The position numbers and the translations under genes were made by a program. A model generated the notes under the pieces. It saw only the letters and a program-made list of their open reading frames with translations. It had not been told where the DNA came from and did not search any database. A stretch of 5,367 nucleotides of DNA from Dehalococcoidia bacterium (GTDB lineage: Bacteria; Chloroflexota; Dehalococcoidia; JACPQF01). The stretch lies in NCBI GenBank assembly GCA_030650265.1, contig JAUSEJ010001038.1:1-5367 (forward strand). Direction: 5' to 3'. Below, piece after piece: positions 1 through 5,367 of the stretch. Each line of letters starts with the position of its first letter. The first letter of the stretch is position 1.

Positions 1-94
1 ATAACTGGCGATGATGGAGGCGAGTCTCCCACACCTCGCCCCAAAACAGGCTGGACCAGATTCCTACCTTTTTCTTAGGCCCGCGAGTACGTCT

Positions 95-162
95 AAACAC
101 AAAGACACGAAGACACAAAGTTATTAGCCTTCCAATCAACAACCCTTAGTGCCTTTGAGTTT
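95..162. repeat. Imperfect inverted repeat built of 8-bp units, at the 3' end of the ligase gene
   Basis: Positions 97-120 are three 8-bp units (ACACAAAG, ACACGAAG, ACACAAAG). The reverse complement of 145-162 is two similar units (ACTCAAAG, GCACTAAG). The arms 95-112 and 145-162 are inverted copies matching at 15 of 18 positions around a 32-base spacer. The right arm abuts the ligase stop codon at 163-165. It could fold after the ligase transcript, but no T-run follows in that direction, so a classical intrinsic terminator is not supported. It looks more like a dispersed intergenic repeat, and a related copy lies at 5180-5206. Confidence 0.65.
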
Positions 163-1605
163 CTATCCGTTCTCTGGAGCTACGAGGCCGATGCGCGTTG
201 AGACCACCACTATGCCGATGAAGAGCCAGAAGATGGCGACTGTATGAGGGAAATTGAGATTAAAGTAGTAGTGATCGAACAGGCCGGCGACAAGGGCGCC
301 GACCGTTCCCCCCATGGCGCCCACCTGGATCGCTTGCAGACGGGGGTCTGTGATCTTCTTTGAATTCAGCAATGCGTACCGGAAGGCCACAACTACTGTC
401 ACAAGGAACACACCAAGACCCAAGAGCCCCATCTCCTCTGCCATCAGGAGATAGACGCTGCTGGCGGCCACGTACTCGTCAATCGAAGGAGCGCTGCCAA
501 AACCGACGCCGAGCCAGGGATACTGGGAAATCAAGCGCAGGGCGTCTTTGTACTCGCCGAGACGCATGGCCGCCGATTGGTCTTCAAACGTCGCGGCCGA
601 TTGCAGCCGTTCGACCACAAAATCACCCTGGGGAATAAAGTAGAGAACCACGAGAAACAGACCGAATACCACCCAAAGTCTCCTGTACTTCAGGGTGCCA
701 ATGAAGAGCACTCCGGCAGCAGCGCCGAGCCAGGAGCTCCGACTAATCGTCAGGCCGAGGCAGATCACCATGGCGACCAGACCGGTGACTATGTAGCGGC
801 GAGAGACCAGAGGTGCCCCGCCGAAGAGCTGGGCAACCGTAAGGGGTATCGCCAGGGTCAGCATCCCTCCCAGAATATTCGGGTCAATACTGGTGCCAAT
901 GGCTCTCATCGTGTCCGTGCCGGCGATGTAACGCAGCAAGCCCATGCCGGTTGGGTATCCCAGAGGACGCAAGAGGCTGAGAATCTGAACGGTTAGGGTG
1001 GGCCGAAGGCCGTAGAAGAGTATACCCAAAACCGCCGCAGTGAATCCGACGACGAGCAGGGCGGAAATTACCATGACAAGCTGTCGCCGGGTGCGAACAC
1101 AGTTGATGACTGAGAAGAAGAAGAGAATGCTGTTAATGGTCTTAAGGAAGAATCTAGTGACTTCAGCGGTCACCGAGCTAACACCAATTAGAAAAGAAGC
1201 CATCGCCATGCCCAAGAAGAGGGCGATGAGCAGGTCGAGCGGTGATCCGATCAGCTTCTCTTCCGGCTTGATCAGCAGTCGGATCACCCAAACGGCAAGG
1301 CAGAGGGTTAGAGCCACGTCGATGAAGCTGAGCTTGACGCCACCGATAGGAGCGGGAACAACGGCGAAAGGAAGAAGATAGGCCACGCCGACGAAGGCCA
1401 GAACGCCAACCAAAGGGTTGACGAGAATCGCGGCCACAACCCCCAGACCGGCTATCGCCGCAAAGCCGGCGAGCGGAGAAATAGCGGCAGTTACCACCCC
1501 GCCGATCAATCCGAACACGACGCAGGCCAGGGCTAGTAGACCCCGGCGTGCCAGCGGGTTATGGTCGACACCAACGCGAAGGCGTCCCAGCAGGCTATCC
1601 TGCAA
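163..1605 (-). CDS. O-antigen ligase/polymerase-like membrane protein (Wzy_C superfamily)
   Basis: A 480-residue multi-pass inner-membrane protein. Members of this superfamily join or polymerise undecaprenyl-linked glycans, as WaaL O-antigen ligase or Wzy polymerase do. The sequence shows about ten to twelve hydrophobic segments, starting near residues 22-42 and 50-80. The Wzy_C region follows: S-R-S-S-W at 288-292, the large loop with MRLGEYKDAL at 347-356, PWLGVGFG at 363-370, and a helix with AEEMGLLG at 389-396. The His-Asn often found before that last helix is Ser-Val here. H445 and H454 lie near the final helix. The start is TTG, chosen because AAGGAG sits 6 bases upstream (1612-1617) and no ATG precedes it before an in-frame stop. 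The stop is TAG. It lies 15 bases behind the DUF2889-like gene and is probably cotranscribed. Ligase, polymerase and other glycosyl-linking roles cannot be told apart from sequence, and no other polysaccharide gene is in view. Confidence 0.85.
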   Translation of the reverse strand: MQDSLLGRLRVGVDHNPLARRGLLALACVVFGLIGGVVTAAISPLAGFAAIAGLGVVAAILVNPLVGVLAFVGVAYLLPFAVVPAPIGGVKLSFIDVALTLCLAVWVIRLLIKPEEKLIGSPLDLLIALFLGMAMASFLIGVSSVTAEVTRFFLKTINSILFFFSVINCVRTRRQLVMVISALLVVGFTAAVLGILFYGLRPTLTVQILSLLRPLGYPTGMGLLRYIAGTDTMRAIGTSIDPNILGGMLTLAIPLTVAQLFGGAPLVSRRYIVTGLVAMVICLGLTISRSSWLGAAAGVLFIGTLKYRRLWVVFGLFLVVLYFIPQGDFVVERLQSAATFEDQSAAMRLGEYKDALRLISQYPWLGVGFGSAPSIDEYVAASSVYLLMAEEMGLLGLGVFLVTVVVAFRYALLNSKKITDPRLQAIQVGAMGGTVGALVAGLFDHYYFNLNFPHTVAIFWLFIGIVVVSTRIGLVAPENG

Positions 1606-1611
1606 TCGTTT

Positions 1612-1617
1612 CTCCTT
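1612..1617 (-). promoter_or_regulatory. Ribosome binding site deciding the TTG start of the ligase-like gene
   Basis: On the minus strand AAGGAG ends 6 bases before TTG (1603-1605). It lies in the 15-base gap after the upstream stop codon at 1621-1623. This supports independent translation of the ligase from TTG. Confidence 0.75.
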
Positions 1618-1620
1618 ACC

Positions 1621-2028
1621 CTACAGATGGGCTATACAGGTTCCTTTTAGGTAGTTGCTCGAACCCTTTTTCCCGCCATTGGCCAGCAACTGCGCCGCGT
1701 TAATGGCAAGAGGCGCCGCTACCAGCACCATATTGAGGACATTGGAGCATCCGTTCGCTCCCGCCAGAATGCTAACTACCCTGCGGTTGAATCCCCCGGC
1801 GATGCTGAGACCGACGAGCTTCTTCGCAAGAGGATAAACCAGATTGCAGCCCTCATCCGGCGCCACGGCCATCTCGACTTCGACGTCCAGAATGGTAAAA
1901 CCGGGGTTGGACACGGTTAGGAGCACCGAAATATCGTGAAACCGGTCGACCATTCGGCTCTTGACCAACAGAGTGCCCTCTGTCCCTTCGTCGATGTCGA
2001 CTGCTATATTCCTGCTGAAGATCGTCAT
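1621..2028 (-). CDS. Small DUF2889-like protein of unknown function
   Basis: A 135-residue soluble protein with no signal peptide. Several short stretches recall the DUF2889 family: D-R-F-H-D at 28-32 within a beta-rich first half, an acidic strand ending in a proline and then C61, LVGL at 71-74, a G-F pair at 79-80, and G-C-S-N at 93-96 where the family usually has a GCTHL-like motif. The family has no established biochemical role that I can state. The match is from memory of the pattern, and a profile search could overturn it. The ATG start has GAGGAG (2040-2045) 11 bases upstream. A stop lies in frame at 2062-2064, and the only alternative start is a CTG at 2035-2037. The gene ends in TAG and is followed by the ligase-like gene in the same frame, so the two probably form an operon. 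Confidence 0.6.
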   Translation of the reverse strand: MTIFSRNIAVDIDEGTEGTLLVKSRMVDRFHDISVLLTVSNPGFTILDVEVEMAVAPDEGCNLVYPLAKKLVGLSIAGGFNRRVVSILAGANGCSNVLNMVLVAAPLAINAAQLLANGGKKGSSNYLKGTCIAHL

Positions 2029-2058
2029 CCCGGCCAGTACTCCTCGCGCTGCGCCAGA

Positions 2059-2088
2059 ATACTAGCACGTCGTCTCACTTAGCGTCAA
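2059..2088 (-). promoter_or_regulatory. Candidate sigma-70-type promoter for the DUF2889-like/ligase operon
   Basis: On the minus strand TTGACG (2083-2088) is followed after 18 bases by TAGTAT (2059-2064). The first matches 5 of 6 consensus positions and the second 4 of 6. Transcription would begin about 20-25 bases before the ATG. The 11-bp direct repeats end 6 bases upstream of the -35 box, the position expected for an activator. Confidence 0.5.
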
Positions 2089-2094
2089 GCAAGC

Positions 2095-2138
2095 AAGATT
2101 CAAGGAAGATTCAGAGAAGATTCAGAGAAGATTCACAG
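2095..2138. repeat. Four tandem 11-bp direct repeats, candidate regulator binding site
   Basis: The units are AAGATTCAAGG (2095-2105), AAGATTCAGAG (2106-2116), AAGATTCAGAG (2117-2127) and AAGATTCACAG (2128-2138). The AAGATTCA core is invariant. An 11-bp period places every copy on nearly the same DNA face, the layout used by OmpR/PhoB-family response regulators. The array lies between the divergent candidate promoters, closer to the minus-strand one. The regulator is not in the window. Confidence 0.7.
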
Positions 2139-2155
2139 AAGCCCGGCAAAACCGC

Positions 2156-2182
2156 TTGACACCATCAGACAAAGATGATAAT
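2156..2182 (+). promoter_or_regulatory. Candidate promoter of the csoR-copA operon
   Basis: A perfect TTGACA (2156-2161) is followed by GATAAT (2177-2182). The 15-base spacer is short. A second GATAAT at 2192-2197 has no good -35 partner. Transcription starting near 2189 would place the CsoR-type palindrome in the initially transcribed region, suitable for repression. Confidence 0.5.
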
Positions 2183-2200
2183 CTTCGGGTAGATAATGCC

Positions 2201-2219
2201 CCCTCCCCCCTGGGGTGGG
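2201..2219. promoter_or_regulatory. Candidate CsoR operator (GC-rich pseudo-palindrome)
   Basis: CCCTCCCC (2201-2208) and GGGGTGGG (2212-2219) are inverted copies with one mismatch around a CCT centre. Known CsoR operators are G/C-tract pseudo-palindromes of this kind, and the Mycobacterium tuberculosis site is very similar (CCCACCCC ... GGGGTGGG). The site lies between the candidate -10 box and the csoR ribosome binding site, so autorepression relieved by Cu(I) is the natural reading. Confidence 0.7.
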
Positions 2220-2226
2220 TTGTGCT

Positions 2227-2231
2227 GGAGG
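2227..2231 (+). promoter_or_regulatory. csoR ribosome binding site
   Basis: GGAGG lies 8 bases before the ATG at 2240. It fixes that start over the upstream TTG at 2156, which coincides with the -35 box and would force translation through the operator. Confidence 0.8.
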
Positions 2232-2239
2232 GAACGCTT

Positions 2240-2650
2240 ATGGAATCGCAACGCAAGACACAGGTGCTCAACCGTTTGAAGAGCATTCAAGGCCATCTGC
2301 GGGGGGTGCAGCGCATGGTCGAGGAGGACCAATACTGCATCGACGTCATCAGGCAAGCACTGGCTGTGCAGAAGGCGATCGAGAAGGTCAACGCCATCGT
2401 GCTTGAAAACCATCTGCAAACCTGCGTCGCCCGCGCCCTGCGCGGTGACGACCCCGAGGAGCGAGAACGGGTAGTCTTCGAACTCCTCCAGATTTACGAA
2501 GGAGGAACCAATTTGGGACTAAATCGCCATATCGGGGAGTCACCGGCTGGCAGTGTCGCAGGGGAGGAATCATCGGGTCCTTCCCAGGCAGGAGGGGCCT
2601 GTCCCCGGTGCGGCTCTAATTCATCGCCTTCAGGAGGGATCGACGAATGA
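2240..2650 (+). CDS. csoR: CsoR-family copper-sensing transcriptional repressor with extended tail
   Basis: A 136-residue all-helical cytoplasmic repressor. CsoR binds its operator as apo-protein and releases it when Cu(I) is bound, inducing copper export. Residues 4-88 are the CsoR/DUF156 domain. It starts with the typical [13 protein letters not shown] (11-23) and has C33 (preceded by Y32), H58 and C62. These match the Cys-His-Cys Cu(I) ligands of characterised CsoR (C36, H61, C65 in M. tuberculosis), favouring copper over the nickel-sensing RcnR or persulfide-sensing CstR relatives. The start is ATG 2240, chosen from its GGAGG. Most CsoR proteins have about 85-120 residues. This one adds a Gly/Ser-rich tail (about 88-136) with CPRC at 121-124. 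The TGA stop overlaps the copA start (ATGA), so the two are probably translationally coupled. Confidence 0.93.
   Translation: MESQRKTQVLNRLKSIQGHLRGVQRMVEEDQYCIDVIRQALAVQKAIEKVNAIVLENHLQTCVARALRGDDPEERERVVFELLQIYEGGTNLGLNRHIGESPAGSVAGEESSGPSQAGGACPRCGSNSSPSGGIDE
2632..2637 (+). promoter_or_regulatory. copA ribosome binding site inside the csoR end
   Basis: AGGAGG lies 9 bases before the copA ATG at 2647, within the last csoR codons. It supports this start and coupling of the two genes. Confidence 0.8.
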
Positions 2651-4239
2651 CAACCGGGACAAAGAGCCACCCTGTCAAGAAAGTGACTCTGCCCGTCACT
2701 GGCATGAGTTGCGCCGCCTGCGCTGCGAACATCGAACGGGGTCTTTCGAAGATGTCTGGCGTGGACGGGGCCAGCGTCAATCTGGCCAACGCAAAGGCCA
2801 CAATCGAGTTTGACCCCGGCATCCTCGACGAGCGCATGCTGTCCAGCGCTATCGTCGATCTTGGCTACGAGGTGAAAACCGAGAAGATCACGCTGCCCAT
2901 TGGGGGAATGACCTGCGCCTCCTGCGTGACTCACGTGGAGAAGGCCCTCAAGAGCGTCAAAGGTGTAACGGCGGCTTCAGTCAATCTGGCGACCGAGAAA
3001 GCCACGGTAGAGTATGTGAGCGGACTGGTCGAGGTGGCCGACCTCAAGCGATCGGTGCAGGATGCCGGCTACGAAGTGCGGGCAGAGGCGCCGGCGGCGG
3101 CAGACGGGGCCGAGTCTGGCGACGCCAGGGAAACCCGGACTATCAGGAACAAGCTCATCTTTTCCCTTGTTCTGGGAACGGTCATCTTTTTCGGAAGCTT
3201 TCCCGAGTGGTTCCCCTGGGTCCCCGGCCTTCTCAACAATCGCTATCTCCTGTGGGTTCTCGCCACTCCGGTTCAGTTTTGGGCCGGCTGGCAATTCTAC
3301 AAAGGCGCGATCGGGGCGGCCAGGCACGGGACGACCAATATGAATACCCTCATCGCCATCGGAACTTCGGTCGCTTACCTGTTCAGCGCCGCCGCCGTTC
3401 TCTTTCCCGCCTCCCTTGCCACCGATATGCAGATGGGAAATGACGCCATGCCCCCTACCTACTTTGACACGGCGGCCATCATTATCGCCCTGATTCTGCT
3501 CGGCCGCTTTCTCGAGGCACGAGCCAAGGGCCAGACCTCCGAGGCCATCAAGAAACTCGTGGGCCTTCAGGCGAAGACGGCGAGGGTCGTACGCGATGGG
3601 ACAGAGATGGACATACCGGTTGGCGATGTCCAGATGGGAGATATGGTTATCGTGCGACCGGGCGAGAGGCTACCGGTGGACGGCATCGTCAGAGAGGGCC
3701 GCTCCGGCGTCGACGAATCGATGATCACGGGGGAGAGCATTCCCGTCGACAAGGGGCCGGGCGCTGAGGTGATCGGCGCCACGATCAACAAGACAGGGTC
3801 ATTCAAGTTCGAGGCGACCAAGATCGGCAAGGACACCGTCCTCGCCCAGATCATCCGCCTCGTCGAGGAGGCACAGGGGTCGAAGGCGCCGATCCAGCGG
3901 CTTGCCGATCTCATCTCCAGCTACTTCGTGCCTGCCGTCATAATCACGGCGAGCCTGACCTTCCTGTTCTGGCTCTTCCTCGGCCCGCCGCCGGCCTTCA
4001 CCTATGCCCTGCTCAACTTCGTGGCTGTGCTTATCATCGCCTGCCCGTGCGCCCTCGGACTCGCCACGCCAACCGCCATCATGGTGGGAACGGGCAAGGG
4101 CGCCGAGAACGGTGTGCTGATCCGGAGCGGCGAGGCCCTCGAAACCGCCCACCGGATAAACGTCATCATCCTTGATAAGACCGGCACTCTGACCCAGGGC
4201 AAGCCAGTGGTGACCGACGTGGTCGTCAACGGCAGTTAA
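2647..4239 (+). CDS. copA: CopA N-terminal piece: two HMA domains, membrane helices 1-6, phosphorylation Asp
   Basis: By the standard code this is the product translated from the copA start, 530 residues. It holds both CxxC copper-binding domains, the actuator domain with TGES, the CPC helix and the DKTGT phosphorylation segment. It ends about 15 residues after DKTGT, just before the nucleotide-binding domain. It cannot pump alone, because it lacks the ATP-binding domain, the GDGIND hinge and helices 7-8. It could still bind copper. The ending ...VVNGS-TAA falls in a stretch that varies among homologues. Confidence 0.85.
   Translation: MTTGTKSHPVKKVTLPVTGMSCAACAANIERGLSKMSGVDGASVNLANAKATIEFDPGILDERMLSSAIVDLGYEVKTEKITLPIGGMTCASCVTHVEKALKSVKGVTAASVNLATEKATVEYVSGLVEVADLKRSVQDAGYEVRAEAPAAADGAESGDARETRTIRNKLIFSLVLGTVIFFGSFPEWFPWVPGLLNNRYLLWVLATPVQFWAGWQFYKGAIGAARHGTTNMNTLIAIGTSVAYLFSAAAVLFPASLATDMQMGNDAMPPTYFDTAAIIIALILLGRFLEARAKGQTSEAIKKLVGLQAKTARVVRDGTEMDIPVGDVQMGDMVIVRPGERLPVDGIVREGRSGVDESMITGESIPVDKGPGAEVIGATINKTGSFKFEATKIGKDTVLAQIIRLVEEAQGSKAPIQRLADLISSYFVPAVIITASLTFLFWLFLGPPPAFTYALLNFVAVLIIACPCALGLATPTAIMVGTGKGAENGVLIRSGEALETAHRINVIILDKTGTLTQGKPVVTDVVVNGS
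4237..4239 (+). other. In-frame TAA in copA (codon 531)
   Basis: Context AGT-TAA-TCC, between [10 protein letters not shown] and SENELLRLAAS. The frame and protein similarity continue directly on the far side. Confidence 0.95.
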
Positions 4240-4749
4240 TCCGAGAACGAACTTCTCCGCCTTGCCGCCTCGGCCGAGCGGGGTTCCGAACATCCCCTCG
4301 GCGCCGCCATCGTTGAGTCGGTCCTTCAACAGAAGGATAGCCTGCTTTTGGCCGACCCCGCCGATTTCGAGGCAATCCCCGGCCACGGCATCGAGGCCAC
4401 CGTGGACGGCCAGAAGGTGGTCATGGGTAACCTTAAACTGATGACCGATCGGGGCTTCGCCCTTGAGGGTCTGGAGACCAGGGCGATCGAACTGTCCGAC
4501 CAGGGTAAGACGCCGATGTTCATTGCCATTGACGGAGCTGCGGCCGGCATCATCGCCGTTGCCGATACTCTGAAGCCCGGCTCCCGCGAGGCCGTGGCCG
4601 CTCTCCACAAATTGGGACTGCAAGTAGCCATGCTTACCGGCGATAACCTGCGCACAGCCTCGGCGATCGCCAGGCAGGTGGGAATCGACCGGGTGCTGGC
4701 GGAGGTTCTGCCCGGGGACAAGGCTGACGAGGTGAAGAAGCTCCAAAGC
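4240..4749 (+). CDS. copA: CopA middle piece: nucleotide-binding domain and part of P-domain
   Basis: 170 codons in the copA frame between the two stops. It begins SENELLRLAASAERGSEHPLG, which aligns with the start of the N-domain in CopA, and carries the ATP-contacting SEHP and GHG motifs and the TGDN segment. The first conventional start codon is TTG at 4348, downstream of the SEHP motif. No good ribosome binding site stands before it, so independent translation would lose the key His. This makes a separate functional gene unlikely. Confidence 0.6.
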
Positions 4750-4752
4750 TAG
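4750..4752 (+). other. In-frame TAG in copA (codon 702)
   Basis: Context AGC-TAG-GGC, between DEVKKLQS and [10 protein letters not shown]. Homologues usually have Glu, Gln or a similar residue here, so a single change such as GAG to TAG would explain it. Confidence 0.95.
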
Positions 4753-4755
4753 GGC

Positions 4756-5169
4756 ATGGTGGTGGCCATGGTGGGCGACGGCATCAACGACGCTCCCGCA
4801 CTGGCGCAGGCCGACCTGGGAATCGCTATCGGTACCGGCACCGACGTGGCCATGGAGGCTAGCGACATCACCCTCATGAGCGGCGACCTCCGCGGCGTGA
4901 CCACGGCCATCGCCCTGAGCAAGGCTACCATGCGCACCATCAAGCAGAACCTTTTCTGGGCCTTCGCCTACAACGTCGCTTTGATACCCGTGGCGGCCGG
5001 CGTGCTCTACATCTTCTTTAGTGACGGGGTGCCGACGGCTTTACAACCTTTCCTTGGCCAGCATGGCTTCCTAAACCCGGTTCTCGCCGCCGCGGCCATG
5101 GCCGCCAGTTCGGTAACGGTGGTAAGCAACTCTCTGCGCCTGCGCCGCTTCCGGCCGGTTGGGCGGTGA
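4756..5169 (+). CDS. copA: CopA C-terminal piece: GDGIND hinge and helices 7-8
   Basis: 137 residues from an ATG only 3 bases after the TAG. It contains [10 protein letters not shown], the Y-N pair of helix 7 (NLFWAFAYN), the MAASS of helix 8 and the usual basic end LRLRRF. All are intact. The ATG sits where homologues usually have Lys or Arg before VVAMVGDG. Restart after termination at the TAG is conceivable from the spacing, but no clear ribosome binding site is present at the usual distance. Confidence 0.55.
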   Translation: MVVAMVGDGINDAPALAQADLGIAIGTGTDVAMEASDITLMSGDLRGVTTAIALSKATMRTIKQNLFWAFAYNVALIPVAAGVLYIFFSDGVPTALQPFLGQHGFLNPVLAAAAMAASSVTVVSNSLRLRRFRPVGR

Positions 5170-5179
5170 CGGCGTCTCA

Positions 5180-5206
5180 CGCAAAGGCGCAAAGGCGCTA
5201 AGGGTT
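5180..5206 (+). repeat. 8-bp-period repeat after copA, related to the left-flank repeat
   Basis: Three units CGCAAAGG (5180-5187), CGCAAAGG (5188-5195) and CGCTAAGG (5196-5203) begin 10 bases after the copA TGA. Positions 5190-5206 match the reverse complement of 141-157 at 16 of 17 bases (CAAAGGCRCTAAGGGTT). Confidence 0.7.
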
Positions 5207-5258
5207 TTGTGCGGTCAGCGTACTCGCGTCCCGCTCGCTCAAGGCATTCTCTTGCAGA

Positions 5259-5306
5259 GATCGTAGGGGCGAATCCTTCCGTGGAAAGATTCGCCCCATA
5301 CGGATC
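5259..5306. repeat. Long intergenic hairpin (GGGGCGAATC/GATTCGCCCC type)
   Basis: The perfect 10-bp arms GGGGCGAATC (5266-5275) and GATTCGCCCC (5288-5297) extend inward through TTCC/GGAA (5277-5280, 5283-5286). They extend outward through GATCGTA (5259-5265) and TACGGATC (5299-5306), with small bulges. There is no T-run after it, so it looks like a REP- or MITE-like palindrome, not a standard terminator, though it could protect or end the copA transcript. Confidence 0.75.
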
Positions 5307-5367
5307 GAGCCAGGCGGCCACCGGTAGATACGGGCGTGTCTAGGTATCTCCATCGCCCTCTTGTTTG

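Larger units (their letters stand above)
2647..5169 (+). pseudogene. copA: Copper-exporting P1B-1 ATPase frame with two in-frame stops (TAA, TAG)
   Basis: One continuous frame of 840 codons plus TGA, normal for a CopA with two metal-binding domains. CopA uses ATP to pump Cu(I) out across the inner membrane. Codon positions: HMA domains with CAAC (22-25) and CASC (90-93); first membrane helices about 170-295; actuator loop TGES (361-364); helix 6 Cu site C466-P-C468; phosphorylation site DKTGT from D510; N-domain SEHP (547-550) and GHG (579-581); TGDN (664-667); GDGIND (710-715); helix 7 Y775-N776; helix 8 M818 with S821-S822. These last residues with CPC define Cu(I) specificity. Codon 531 is TAA and codon 702 is TAG. 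No frameshift or indel is evident, and conservation is equally good after both stops. Likely a recently inactivated gene, a strain variant or a sequence error; readthrough or a split protein is possible but unproven. Confidence 0.8.

Noticed and set aside
95..162. Intrinsic terminator for the ligase operon
   Set aside because: The arms pair imperfectly across a 32-base loop, and the following sequence lacks the T-run needed in the minus-strand direction.
577..996. Plus-strand open frame inside the ligase-like gene
   Set aside because: Its translation is polar and featureless, while the opposite strand encodes a clear multi-pass membrane protein.
2156..2239. A longer csoR start at TTG 2156
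   Set aside because: The TTG is the -35 box itself, it has no ribosome binding site, and the extra residues do not resemble CsoR. ATG 2240 has GGAGG 8 bases upstream.
2494..2934. Minus-strand open frame across the csoR-copA junction
   Set aside because: It overlaps two well-supported genes, has low-complexity composition and shows no recognisable motif.
3799..4746. Long minus-strand open frame (315 codons) opposite copA
   Set aside because: It lies antisense to strongly conserved CopA sequence, has no family resemblance, and is explained by GC-rich codon bias.
4750..4752. Pyrrolysine insertion at the copA TAG
   Set aside because: Pyrrolysine would not explain the TAA at 4237-4239, and no pyl genes are in view. 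CopA has no known need for this residue.
5007..5321. Minus-strand open frame over the copA end and right flank
   Set aside because: It runs through CopA helix 8 and the 8-bp repeats and encodes an Arg-rich product without family features.
5326..5349. Short inverted repeat AGATAC ... GTATCT near the right end
   Set aside because: Six-base arms with a 12-base loop are expected by chance, and no T-run follows.

Overview
The window holds two divergent gene blocks that share a short regulatory region (about 2029-2239). It is from a bacterium with moderate to high GC content. Strong purine-rich ribosome binding sites, the CsoR-CopA pairing and the intergenic repeat types would fit an environmental lineage such as Chloroflexota. 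That is an impression from style; nothing in the sequence fixes the taxon. No rRNA, tRNA, CRISPR array or transposase was seen.

Minus-strand block (163-2028). A small protein resembling the DUF2889 family is followed, after a 15-base gap carrying a strong ribosome binding site, by a multi-pass membrane protein of the O-antigen ligase/polymerase (Wzy_C) superfamily with a TTG start. A candidate promoter (TTGACG / TAGTAT) lies just upstream. Behind it stand four 11-bp direct repeats that look like an activator site.

Plus-strand block (2156-5169). This is a copper-homeostasis operon: a candidate promoter, a GC-rich pseudo-palindrome matching the CsoR operator style, a CsoR-family Cu(I)-sensing repressor with an unusual CxxC-bearing tail, and a copper-exporting P1B-1 ATPase (CopA) that overlaps csoR by four bases. 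The ATPase reading frame spans 840 codons and keeps every diagnostic motif in one continuous frame, but it is interrupted by two in-frame stops, TAA at 4237-4239 and TAG at 4750-4752. By the standard code it would yield three pieces: metal-binding domains with membrane core and phosphorylation site; nucleotide-binding domain; and C-terminal hinge with the last two membrane helices. The likeliest explanation is a recent pseudogene or a strain or sequence artefact. Stop-codon readthrough or a split ATPase is the more exciting alternative.

Flanks. Both outer ends, just past the 3' ends of the ligase and copA, carry the same family of 8-bp-periodic repeats (RCRCAAAG-like). Both also share the 10-mer CGTACTCGCG, in mirror orientation. 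A long hairpin (5259-5306) of the GGGGCGAATC/GATTCGCCCC type closes the right side. Positions 1-94 and 5307-5367 hold nothing recognisable as a gene.
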